Positions 1-11,690 of a stretch of DNA of 64,000 nucleotides are shown piece by piece. Under the pieces are notes generated by a model. That model saw nothing but the letters and a program-made list of their open reading frames with translations. It ran no database searches and was not told the DNA's origin. The position numbers were made by a program, and so were the translations under genes. The first letter of the stretch is position 1. Every line of letters begins with the position of its first letter. This stretch comes from Apostichopus parvimensis (Eukaryota; Echinodermata; Holothuroidea; Aspidochirotida; Stichopodidae), in contig KN887939.1 of NCBI GenBank assembly GCA_000934455.1, forward strand, positions 38,074 through 102,073, written 5' to 3'.

Positions 1-362
1 TCCATTGTCTCCTTCCCAACATACACCTAGAATACACAAAACTGATTTCAATGTAGACAGCCTTTTCCCTTTATACTTAAGTAAAGTGACCATCATTTCT
101 TGGTTGAACAATTTAACTGTTTCTAAGAAAGTAACATCATACATATTGCATGAAACCTTGCAATTTTTTTTACTATTCATGGAACCCTCAAAGTATTTTG
201 ACTAAAGAATATGATATTGTGCACTTCGAACATTATGGAATATTCATCAATGGCCAAGCAACTTGAGCAACAGTAACGCTTCATTTGAAATCACTGCTGC
301 ATTCATTATTTCAAGTGTTTTAAGCAGTACAGGTATTAAAAGCAACAATTTTAAAGACTTAC

Positions 363-3300
363 ACATCATACACTTTAATGTGTCCATCATCTGAGGCTGT
401 AGCCAGAAGTTGAGAGTCGGGAGAAAAGCAGAGGGACCTGATTGGCATAGCGTGACCTAGAGAGAGAAGATGCCATTCAGGTTATTACTATCATCTACAC
501 ACTAATACCAATATAAAAAACTACTGCTTAAAGCACTTTTTTGCAACTTGATGTTTCTGGTTATGCCACATCTTTCCGAGTTTAACTTGCAACAACATTT
601 GTGTCCCTGTTAAACCTGCTGCACACTGCCCCAACTGAAAGCTTCCCGACTCAACTCGACTTTTGTGACCTACTTTTCAATAGTCATGAACAGCCAGAGT
701 CTTAAAAATGACCTCCTCACACTGAATGAATGATGAGCCAATACAAGGACCATTTTCTGTCAATTACCATTGCTCTTCTATGTCACATACAAAATTGACT
801 TTCCTCTGATTGGCTACATTTATTAAAGCTTGGCATTTTTTGTCGTGGACCACCGCACACCACCGATTGCAATTTGGGAGAAATGCTACATGCTGAACTT
901 CTCTTAATTACACCGATGCCACTTAAAACTGTTAAGTTCTTCATCAGTCATAGTCTTCAGCATGCAAACTCAAGTGGGCAGTTCACAGTAGGTTTTAAGT
1001 GGGCAGTGCACAGTCGGTTTTACACTATGGATCAGTTGAACATTGTCCAAAATACAGTGTAGTGCCATTTAATTTAAAAAATAACAAGGCAAGGCTAAAC
1101 TTTGTATTGAGTAAAGGATACAGTGCATTGCAGAGTGGTTAAAGCTTTACCAAAAATTACTTAAAATTCAACATGTTTTACCTTCTAAAGTGTGAAGGAG
1201 CTTTCCAGTCTGTAGATCAAAAATATTGACAATTCCATCAATAGCTCCGCTCGCTATGAACTTTGTATCTGGGCTCTGTGGGGTTAACGAAAGACAATAT
1301 CTCAAGATTCTCTAAAGTTATATATGCTTCTTTTTTTCTTTTTGTTAAACCTACCCAGTCATTAAAGCTGTATGTCTTTTTCTATCCACAACAATATCCA
1401 CACATGACTACCCATAGAATGATGTTATACTTGATATCAAAGTAGATGTGGAAATACAGATGTAGAAAAAACACTAGTATACAAGGAAACACATACAAGT
1501 ACAGTAATGGAAAAGAACAATGAAAAGTAAGGGTAAATATTTCAATCCAATTTCTTTATTCCTGTATAAATTACAAAATTTATAACTAGGACACATAATA
1601 ATGATACACAAAAGACGTAAAATGTACAATCATGAAAGCATGAACAAATAAGAAATAAGATGGAGGATTAGAAGGTTGAAAGACTAAAAGGATTATAACA
1701 GAGATTTTAAGAACCCATTTTGAATATAAATGGCTGCTCTGTAGATAAATGAGTTCTTAAAAAGCATAATTCTAAAAGTTGGCAAGATAGTAGGATTTTG
1801 TACATTGTACTCCCTTGGATTGTACACCCTCTAAGCTCTAAGTAATTTTGATATTTATAGACTACTTATTAGAATGAACTTACATATGCTATACTAAGAG
1901 TGAACTTCCCCCTGGTATCCATAGAGGACTCCTTCTTGCCATCATCCACCTTAAAGAGATTGATTTTACCGCTATGACTGCCAGACGCCAGAAACTTCCC
2001 ATCAGGAGAAAAGGTCAACGTCCAAGCATCAACTGCAAATAAAAAAACACAGAAGGTGTGACAAATCAATTCAGAATAAGATGCTACAACAGCTGTGTTA
2101 TCAATCGCAGTAACTGCATAGATATTTGAAGTTGAACACGACAACGTACATTAAAGGGGTATAAAGGGGGGGGGGGGGGGGAGAGAAAGGTAACAAAAGG
2201 AATAGAAATCATAACAAATACCGGATTGCTACCTACAAATTTTTTATTACATTTTGATGTGCGGTACTATTGATAATCATTTACATCATATCTCTCTGGA
2301 CATTCATACTTATGGGAAAGGTATATGGTAAAAGACTGATCAAGGTAAGCCAACATTGTCTGTTCCCCACTTACATCTTACACAGACACACCTGTGTTGC
2401 AAATACAAGCATTACGATATGCAAACGTCTAAAATGTATCAATATGAAAATATGAAGTGTGACTCTTAGATATGGAACAAGGAATAACACAATGTTGTCA
2501 ATTGTCATAGAAGTTAAGAGCTAAATCCTGCCTAAATATTAAATAAAGCAGCGATGATGTAATGTAACCTGAAATAGTAACATTGAAAGTCTTTGTACAT
2601 TTCTATGGATGGATAATTTTTCTATAAGGAAGAATTATTGTGATTTAGACACTATCTTGGATATTTTAATTTTTCAACTCAAAACAAGGAAATTGAAAGC
2701 AAGTTTCTTTTTTATATCCTGTGAGAACATGATCCATTGCAAACTTTATTTAACAAGAAAACAAACAAACAACAAGCATATAATATCTACATGCAATGAC
2801 TACCACGCTGGATTCACTTCGTATATGCAACTGAAAGCCCCCTTGAATTAGACACTGGTCACTTATGAGAAACTGAAAGCATGTAGATTAGTACTTTTTA
2901 GTCTCCAACGAGACTCAAATTTCCATTTGAACAATGATAAAGCCTTCGTAGAGGCCCATTAGACCAAGGATATGTCAATCACAACAAAACCATACCTGAA
3001 GACAAATACTGTACTTGTCATTCAGCTTTGTCTTGTGTCAAGCAATTTTTAATAGGAGCAAATTTTTAAGGAAATGACTTCAAATGAATGTTATCAAACT
3101 TTGATTTTCATTACTGCTTTTGCCTGCCTTTGATGTATTAATTCGGGTGTTGGAATTTGTTTTCTTCATGACAGTGTTAATGGATCTTTCCAACGATACT
3201 AGTGAAGCATTAAATAAAACCCATTCCATTAATGGAAGTTCAATAAAGACCACTCATCATGCTAGCATAAACTGCAGACCATTCCTCCTAAAAAAAGACA

Positions 3301-6300
3301 GGATTAGCCCTGATAGGGCAAGGTTTACCACCTCCTCCTGCAGCATCTATCCCTGCCATTTCAAAGGTCAATATCACATAACAAACTCAGGGGTTTTATT
3401 TTAGCAAAAATTCTTCTTTTTTCTTACAAATAGTAACTAACACTTGGAATTATATTATGCTGTATGATGTCCCTTCTGACATTGTGTTTTTGTGCTTATA
3501 TGATATATATAGCCTATTGACCAGTGAGGGAAGCTACAGTAGGTCATCGTAACTTTTCTTCACAAGGCAAAACTACTTTAAGTGGTATGAATCCAACCAA
3601 GCACTTAAAAATCTTCCATATTCAGGGGCTTTCAAACCCAGATAGGGCCGCAAGGGAGAATGATATCACCCTTTTGAAGGCTTCAATTCTCCCTACGTAT
3701 ATTATGAAAATGAAAATACATTATTCTTTTTTTCCTATATCCCCAGGACCCTAACTGGCATACTGCTCCAGGGTGTTAGCTACCCCCACCCCAATCTTAT
3801 CAGATTGGCTGATACTTAGTTCTCAGGCAACTAAAAAACAATTCTCCCCACATTAAACATCAGACATAATAAATCACACTGTCACAATGGTACATTATTT
3901 ATTCATTGTATGTTGTTTGTAAGCAAAGTCTGTTTAAAACATTGATTTTAAAGGAACCTGCTCCCTCAATGATGATTGAATCCAGAGTCGGACTGTGATA
4001 CTAGGTTGACATTAAAAAGGAATAACTCAGCCTACTCAGGTTAAATCATGTGACATGAAGTCTAGAGTGTGTAGAAATCTTCGTAGACATTCAAACGTAT
4101 ATAGATTACCTGGTCCAGCATCAATGGATCTCATTTGCTGCCCAACTTCCAGATCCCACAGCCTTATGTGACTGTCTAGTGAGCTTGATGCAGCCACTAG
4201 CAAAGACAAGAGACAATCAAAGAATTGTAAAGTTAGATCAATGTCACCTGAGTACTGTATGAAAAGGCAATGCACAATAAGAACATACTGTGTAGTTGAA
4301 AACAGCTCCTTGTGTTTGCAATGTCATGTCTCTCACTGTGTGAACATGTCAGGACAAACACTGCTCATACTTTCCCTTTCCTCTATTTGAAACTGTACCA
4401 AATTAAAGATGAATAATTTCCAGCTCACCTGTGCCTGTTGGATTGATGTCAACTGAGATTACACCAAGCTGATGACCTTCTAAAGTCCATCTCAATTTCA
4501 GCTCATCATTCTCCCTAATGTAAAATATGAAGAAGAAAAAAACATGTACACAAAGCAACAATTTGATTGGTCAACTCCATTTTAGAGCATCACCGTCTCT
4601 AACTAATGCACAAACCTTTAACAAAGATAGCAGTCCATACAAGCTGCAGTCAAACAAACTTAAACAAATATATTAGTTTTACAATTTACATCAAACTTGT
4701 TCTTAAAAGTTAATTTCTGCTGGTTATCTCTTTAAAGAAGATCGGAACCAAAATATTGACTATTAAAAAAATGGTACACCTGAATGTAAATATTCTGAAT
4801 ACTTTATAAATTTGATATATTTAAATATTAACTAAACTGTGTCATCACAACTACCAAGCATCACAGTTACGCACAGTACATCACACTGGTTTTAGATACT
4901 TGACACTGTATGCAAACAATTCATTTTTTGGAGTCTATTAAAAAAAATTGTACAATTTGCATAAGCTGTTTTCTTCAGCTTATCCATCAAATCTGTTCCT
5001 ATAAAGAACATTTGTTTGTATTTGGAGGTGGAATTTGCTTGCAATTCCTACAAATCATTCTCGAGATAACATCAATTGAGGTTATTATGTTTTGTATCCA
5101 AAGTGAACTTGAGGCAGGCATGGTGATGTCATAGAAGCACAATGACAAGTTTTCCTATAAAATTTACAGTTTCCTAAGTACTTCAAAACTGAGATACATC
5201 TCAAAATGAACCACTACAGTCATACTGTATATTGCTATAGTGCTAACTTAACATCCTCTTTAGGCAAAGTTGTTATCCAATTCATTTCAATGTCAAAACA
5301 ATAAGTGAAAAATAAAGAAAAATAAACATTTTGCTGCCAGTGTACAACTTTGACATCGCAACTATTTTCTTCAATTTAATCTGAAATGGTACAATTGAAT
5401 GCAAATCTCACCAGGATGCTTAGAAAGTTCCTCTTTCCTTAGCCAGAAATATATTTTCTGGTAGACTATCCTTTAAATGTCCAAAATCAACAAGCTTTAG
5501 CTATAGAGAAATTATTGACTGTTCAGTTTCCCAATCATGCTAACATTGTTTGATTGCAATGACATAACTTATATGTTTACCAGCATGGGCGGCGATCCTG
5601 GGGGGGATATATCCCCCCCATAAAAATGGGTGGAGGGGATGTAATACACCATATCCCCCCCACCAAATGCCAGGGATAAGAAAATTAATGCCTACATTTA
5701 TGCATCATCGTGAATGTACGGCTCTTTTTTAGCTTCATTTCTCGCCTACCATAAACGCAGTGCGATCTTTTCAAATAAAGCGTCTTTATAAAGCAAGAAT
5801 AGTTGACTGTAGGCTTCATTGGCCCTAACAACAAAAGGTATTATTGCGCCCACGGTATTGATATAGTACATATATGCACCCTCATAGTATTCATATAGGC
5901 CATATAGTAAGTTTTTAGTAGGTTTTCTCATAATTATCTAATCATTAATTAAGTCCATTCGTGATCGCAGCTTAGCATGATGAGTAAACGCCTTAAACTT
6001 ATAATATGGTATTTTGTCTGGCAATCTGAAATGTAGCTGTAATGCAGAAATAATTATTCCCAAACGTATGCTGTTGTCAGTGAATAGTCGTAGTGAATAC
6101 CTAACATAGCATTACTATGCACCTATAAGACACATTACACAGATATTTTCAATGGGCAGGTTCAACCTCTGAACTCTATAGACCCCCAGGCGCAAAGTGA
6201 GATGTTTTCAGGCAGGCGGGTCAAAATCCTACTTCCAGGACTGTCATTTAATGTCCCCATCCAACCAACATAAGTACAGCTGTCCACTTGCAGAGATTGC

Positions 6301-7228
6301 AAACACTTTCCTCTCCTGGCAAATGGCAACGGAACTCGGGGATGGAGACTTAGCCTCTCCTATATTAATTTATTAGTTTTCATAGAGAAAGGAGGTGGAG
6401 GGAAGTTTTGGTATCAGATGTTGATACCGAAGTTTGAACCAGGGACCTCCAATTGTCACCGCAGGCGAGCACTCTACCATCGTACTGCCCGGCCAAGTTA
6501 GCCTACATTTGCTAGGTCATCGCGTTATTCCCTAAGTTCAAATCATCAGGTTTTCCCTAGCTAAAAAGCAAACGGAATGTAACTATGTGTAATTGTGTAT
6601 TGCATGTGTATAGGCCTATAATAGCCTGCATGAGCCTATTTTCTTCATCGAATAATATAAAAGAGCTCTCGAACATTCTAACGTAGCGCCTGAAACAAGA
6701 TTGACAGGGGCAATTTTCCCAAAATAACACCCGGAATTAAAAAAAAAGTATTTTGTATCCTGATTATGAGATATTTCGGACATGATATCCCTATTTTAAA
6801 GTTGGGTATATGCCGCTTGGAAACCTCGGGAAGTGCCGTTTCCGGCCATCTAGAGGGTTTGTAAATCCCAAAATTTTCTTGTACGCTTCGCGCCAACCTA
6901 TTGTGGCGCTACGCTTAGATAGTCAACAAGGTCATATCCCACCAATTCGGAAGTATGGATCGTCGCCCATGTTTACCAGTCACCAGCAATATTTCATATG
7001 TGAATAACAGGTCAATTTACATTTCTGTAATCATCGATGAACCATGAGACTGCAGTGTGTTTGTGCACAAATGCACTTTTTAGCATTCATATGAAGTAAC
7101 TCACCAATGCCAGCACTTGACCATGTCATCCAAAGATCCAGTCACAATATTCTCCATCCCATCTTTATCACTCTTGGCCCAAGCAACAGTCCAAATACCA
7201 TCTTCATGGGCCTCTTCTTGCTTGAACA
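363..7228 (-). CDS. WDR61: WDR61 / SKIC8 (Ski8-type WD40 protein), partial, six exons
   Basis: WDR61/SKIC8 is a WD40 propeller subunit of the cytoplasmic SKI complex (3'-5' mRNA decay) and of the nuclear PAF1 complex. Six exons are visible, in transcript order: 7228-7105, 4514-4429, 4196-4110, 2032-1884, 1275-1182 and 456-363. All have AG/GT borders and compatible phases. Together they read as a continuous family sequence, with pieces such as [92 protein letters not shown] and [18 protein letters not shown]. This covers about residues 9-230 of the roughly 305-residue family. The C-terminal blades lie off the left edge. The first coding exon (family start MTNQYGI-like) was not found between 7229 and about 10000. 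The gene is divergent to VPS37A. Confidence 0.93.
2166..2181. repeat. Poly-G run in a WDR61 intron
   Basis: A run of about 15 G residues inside the intron between the 4196-4110 and 2032-1884 exons. Similar homopolymer G or C runs recur at about 15061, 16739, 19868, 41861, 43880, 54810, 61093 and 63445. They are length-unstable and error-prone in assemblies. Confidence 0.8.
5584..6971. mobile_element. Non-autonomous hAT-type DNA transposon (1388 bp)
   Basis: The 15-bp terminal inverted repeats are CATGGGCGGCGATCC on the left and CATGGGCGACGATCC read inward from the right, with one mismatch. The flanking 8-bp direct repeats, TTTACCAG at 5576-5583 and 6972-6979, are identical. An 8-bp duplication plus short TIRs is the hAT superfamily signature. 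No transposase was seen. The right part (about 6810-6920) resembles 29260-29350 in a second element of this window, including the shared piece GGCGCT...CTTAGATAGTCA, so the two look related. It sits in the WDR61 intron between exons 7228-7105 and 4514-4429 and contains a SINE head. Confidence 0.8.
6415..6494 (-). mobile_element. tRNA-derived SINE head
   Basis: Read on the minus strand from 6494, the sequence looks like a tRNA gene relic. It has an A-box-like stretch GATGGTAGAGTGCTCG, an anticodon-arm region, then a B-box-like GGTTCAAACTT at about 6440-6430, with spacing close to that of a tRNA. The sequence beyond (towards 6350) is not tRNA-like, as expected for a SINE body. The 3' end could not be fixed. 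It is nested inside the hAT-type element at 5584-6971. A true functional tRNA is unlikely because the acceptor stem does not close. Confidence 0.55.
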
Positions 7229-9940
7229 CTACACTATACTACATAGCAAAATTAATTTTAAACCATATTGTATTAAATAAACCAAATTTACACCATATTA
7301 CATACAGTAGAATATATGTCTGTGATCGAAATCAAAACATTTCTGTTCAATTGAAACCAATGCAAGGAAGATAGTCTTAACCATTTACCTGAAGCAATTT
7401 TGTATTGTAAAGGTGTAGTTTGGTAGCAAAGATTGGAAGAATATAAGAGTATGCATTTTAAATCTCCATCACTTTTAACGTTGTTTCAACTAATCTAACA
7501 TGAATTTTATAGGTATTCTAAAGTAGTCTCAAAAATGTACTCGAAATGTGGCATAATACTGACTTCTTCAATACCTGACTATATCTTAAATGCAGAACTG
7601 AGATTAGCAAGTAGAGATTACTCAAATATGTAAAATGAGGATAACTTTGATTTCATAATACTTAGGCTAGTAGAAGTATTGTATACTTCATCAACTTATT
7701 GTTGGCTGCATGTACAGATTACAAAGATTAATGTTTAAGTCCACTTAGTTTAAGTCCACTTAGCCTCCATCCTGGTGTGGAGGCACAGTCTTGCACTCTT
7801 GGTGGTGATAGAGCATAGGCTAGGCCTAGTTTGTTTAATGACTGCCATTGCACCAGTGAAGTGCAGTCTTAAATTTGCATGGGTACTCTACAGTTGTACC
7901 CACTTAATTACAGTGCATTTGTATGAAAGATGAGTCTGCATTGAAAAGTGAGCTTGTTATGAACTTAGGCTAAGTAATTTAGCCTACCACAGAATGTCGG
8001 GACCTTAGGTGTAACTGTCGTCTGAAATCGTGCAACTGGTACAAATGCATAGGCTGGCCTACATACGAGACAAGTGGCCAATGAGTTACTAGGCGACTGT
8101 CGACTGACTTTAGAACAACTATTTATAATGTATTTTCAATTCAATGAATACCAAAAGGAAATATCGACAATGAGATGAATGCATTACCATTATGTTTCAA
8201 GGTTTCAGTTTCCTCGACTTGAAATTTTTAATGAAATACAGGAAAGCCAACCTGTATCACGTTTTCGTTTCCAAAGTAACTTTTGGTAGTGATGAGGGTG
8301 ACCAGTTGACGACTGATATTTACGGCCAATAATAGCAGAGAGGCTCTTGGCTTAGGTACAACGATAATATGTCTGTATATTGATCATCCTGCTAATGATT
8401 TTGTTGGGATGGTAAGGGAGTGATGTTATTCACTTTTCAATTGCTGTTGTGAACTAAATTCATACCATCACTGCTTCTATTCTAACTTCCTGCTTGCATA
8501 TTGTGCAAATTGTTCTTGTACAAGAAATCACATACTCTCCTGTGTTAATTGATACTGGTTGATACTGCCAACAAATTGACTACGGGGATGTTTCACTCTA
8601 TGAAATTAGGGACCACAATGAAAATGTTTTTTCAAGCCACTTATCCAAACCTGCAACTTATATAACAAAATACATATTTAATCTCCTTCTTCATTTGCAT
8701 ATATTATGCTGGCAAAAATCTACCGTTCACCTGCTAGATAGAAAACTCAGGAGCATATTCCACATTATCACACTAGGATAACAAAAAAATACCAGATAAT
8801 TCTAAATGAGCCACAGTAACAAAGTAAATCCTCGGGCGGAGTGGGGTCAGGTGGGATGTTGACAGTATACTATAGTACCCCTCTACCCCATTCGCCTCTT
8901 GCTGTATCTTATATGCAACTATGCAACCCATTTCCTTTTTGCCAACATCTGAAATGTCATGTCTGCATCTAAGTATCTGGAATGTTCCTTTAAGGCAAAA
9001 CTAATGATAATCTCGGCTCCTCATGCATTTCCAGGTCTAACTTTAAATTTTACTTCTTAGCGCTCCCCTTTTCCTTGAACTATAAAATATAATTACTGAA
9101 CATATGCCTTATGTCATCCTCAGTAAGTTAACATACTACTGCTAGTTGCACTTTGACACGATTCTTGTCTATGCATGGATAACAATTACAAGCAGCGGTC
9201 AGCCGCTATTTTGGGGAATTACCTTACGTACGCTAAGTATACGTACATATCACACATAACTTTATCAGTTGCTGTGTAATAATATCAACATGACACTTGA
9301 ATCACCGCTGCGCTGCATTGTACGAGTACGAGGTCTTAACATTGAATAAATTTCAGTTTTCCAACGAGTCACGAAAACGAATGCTATCAGTATATTTCGG
9401 GTAATTGTTTCGATTGTATGTTAATAAAACCTATTCGAGTTATTTTGGTGTGTTGCTGCATATAACGGAACTCCTATTAAGCGTACACATCAATGATAGA
9501 GGACTGTAATCAGGGCCTAACGTTATTATGCATACTTACTTTAGCTTAGGGTATTATTGTATTCCTAGTATTGGCACTGTATTGTTATATATGGAAAACG
9601 TATGATGTACTATATTCGCGAAAACTTGCAAAGTGAACTGTATCCTGTTGACCGACAACACTGTATTATCTTGATTTGTAATATGAGTGGATCATAGCAT
9701 TAAAATCTTTGATAGTTAGCGTTAGGCAATGTACTAATCAAAGAGGTCTACCAAGTTAAATTATAATGAGGTTTGTTTGGACATTTACAGTTTACACTAA
9801 TGTTAGAACCACAAAATTGAGACTACAGTAGCAATTTGAGACCTAAAAAATGCTTAGAATATTTTCATTAAAGAAAGAATTGTATGTAAAATGGTGCATT
9901 CTGAAGCAAATTTAAACCATACATAATGTTAAACCATACG
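7229..9940. other. Intergenic / WDR61 upstream region, no gene recognised
   Basis: No exon of a known gene was recognised on either strand. The WDR61 first exon and promoter should lie here or a little further right, but no ATG exon ending in a good donor and encoding the family N-terminus was found. A short direct duplication of TTTAAGTCCACTTAG-like sequence occurs at about 7733-7761. Otherwise the stretch is AT-rich and unremarkable. Confidence 0.5.
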
Positions 9941-10330
9941 TTAGTGAAAGGGTAAACAAAATTGTGTCAAATGAGGAGGTGGTTGTGGTCCAGGTAGGTA
10001 CCAATAATGTACAGAAGGAGTCACTCGATATAATTCGGTCCAGGTATCAAGAATTGTTGAGTCGCCTAGCTTCGACTTGTGCTTAAGTTGTCTAAAGTTT
10101 GCCTGAGAAAGTTGTACTTACAAGTATTGTGAATGGGTTTAAGAATGCTTTGGACAAGCACTTATGCTTTGTAATCGGGTCTGATTTTTGATGGCTTCCG
10201 TTGTTTTCTCTCCCATAGGGTCCTTGATGGGGACTTGATTGTCCCTCCTGATCCTTTCTTTCTACTAAACTAAACATAATTTGGGTCCAAATGGAAAGTT
10301 GTGCTAATAAGTAATTGTAGCAATCTTGTA
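9940..10330 (+). pseudogene. Non-LTR retroelement remnant with SGNH-like and RT-tail-like pieces
   Basis: From about 9942 one frame reads a stretch containing EEVVVVQVGTNNVQKESLD and YQELLSRLAST, ending in a stop at about 10086. The VGTNN block resembles the block III region of SGNH/GDSL esterase domains carried in ORF1 of some CR1-like LINEs. Shortly after, another frame reads LPEKVVLTSIVNGFKNALDK, which resembles the last residues of LINE reverse-transcriptase ORFs (NSFKNRLDKH-type ending). Nothing between them resembles an RT core, so if both calls are right the element has a large internal deletion. Recognition is by motif memory only. Confidence 0.4.
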
Positions 10331-11690
10331 AAAGTCTGTTCTTTTAAAAAAAAAAGTTAAACGACACTTAATTAATCAGCATTACCCGTAATGTTTTCTA
10401 GCGAGGTTGACCTCCATATTTTAACCTTGTTCCGGTTGTATTTATATTTTTTCTCTTTTTGTTTAGCCTTTTCTTCTTCTCATGGTCACTAGCTTTGAAA
10501 ACCATTCTTGTTTACATAGTGCCCATCATATGTGTAAACTATACCAGTTTCTTAGATCATTTTGTCATGAATTACTGTAAAGCATTTGCAAAATAAATTT
10601 GAAGTGAACTGAATATTTCAAAATTTACCCAGAATGATTGCGGTATAGGGGCCTGAACCTAAGTTATGGGAGAGCCAGAGGTTTATGCGTGGTTTTTAAT
10701 GAGGGTGTGCTGCCATGGGGGTTATCTAAGCTGTCTCATATGTAATAAAAAAAATTTTTAAATGTCAAACGGCACATTCTGAGGCATATTGCAACTACAA
10801 ATCAGGTCTATTATATATAGCCCAAAATGCAAAGTTTTGCTAATAAATACTATTTGTGAGCTTGATACACTCGTAGCAACGGTCCAATTCTTCCCCGGCT
10901 GAAGGCAATTTTACTGACTGAACCATTTCCCTCTGACCAACAGTTGGGGGCCTTTGTGCATGCCACTGACTCTGGTATAAAAGTACAGATTACATTCTGT
11001 TTTGTTTAGCAGTGAAGAACAGAGAGAGAGAGAGAGTCAGCAATATTGGTTAAATATATTTTGAACAGTAGAGGAGAAAGCAGTCAGTTGTGTTATAATT
11101 TTTTTAAACAGATCTAGCTTGTTGATAACTACATAGGCCTACTTCTAACCTGTTGAAGGATGGAATATGGAGATATAGGGATCTCTGTGAAAATCTATCC
11201 CATCTTGCTTACAGTGCTCATTGTTTACTGTGGATTCACTGAATTGCTAGATTTGGTATTTAGTGCATACACTGTGTTCTTCGAAGGTTTGAAGAAGTGT
11301 TATCAGCATATTTTATAGTTGTGCTGTAATTGTTTGCCAACTTGGCAGAGTAAATTTTTGCAAAATGAAAGGTTTATTGTAAAAAGTGTGACAATTTTTG
11401 CATTCCTTTAATACAGAATTACTCATTTCTTTTCTTTTTTTGTTAACTTCCCAGCTAATAGCATTGTGATTCACTTCATATCTTTAATTTTTAATAATGT
11501 GATTAACATTCCTTGGGCAAAAGCATAATATACTTTGCATATTTTATCATTTTCTCAGTAACATTAAGTTCCGCTCTTTTTTCCACCACATATATGTTGT
11601 TAAATTCTTTACCAACAGCTCTTTTGAAGGTACACATCTTCATGTGATTATTTTGTGTGGTGGTGACGCAGATGTGAAGTAAAACCAAAT
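10330..11690. other. Upstream region of VPS37A, no gene seen
   Basis: This stretch holds a short GA microsatellite at about 11021-11036 and runs of A/T. It must contain the promoter and 5' UTR of VPS37A, but no TATA box or initiator can be assigned with confidence. Confidence 0.45.

Noticed and set aside
7388-7437. Candidate WDR61 first exon (reads QYKIAS before a GTAAAT donor on the minus strand)
   Set aside because: It joins in phase and loosely resembles the family start, but there is no in-frame ATG upstream and no acceptor nearby.
8184-8240. Alternative WDR61 first exon ending AATG before GTAATG on the minus strand
   Set aside because: It joins in phase but meets an upstream in-frame stop without an ATG and lacks family resemblance.
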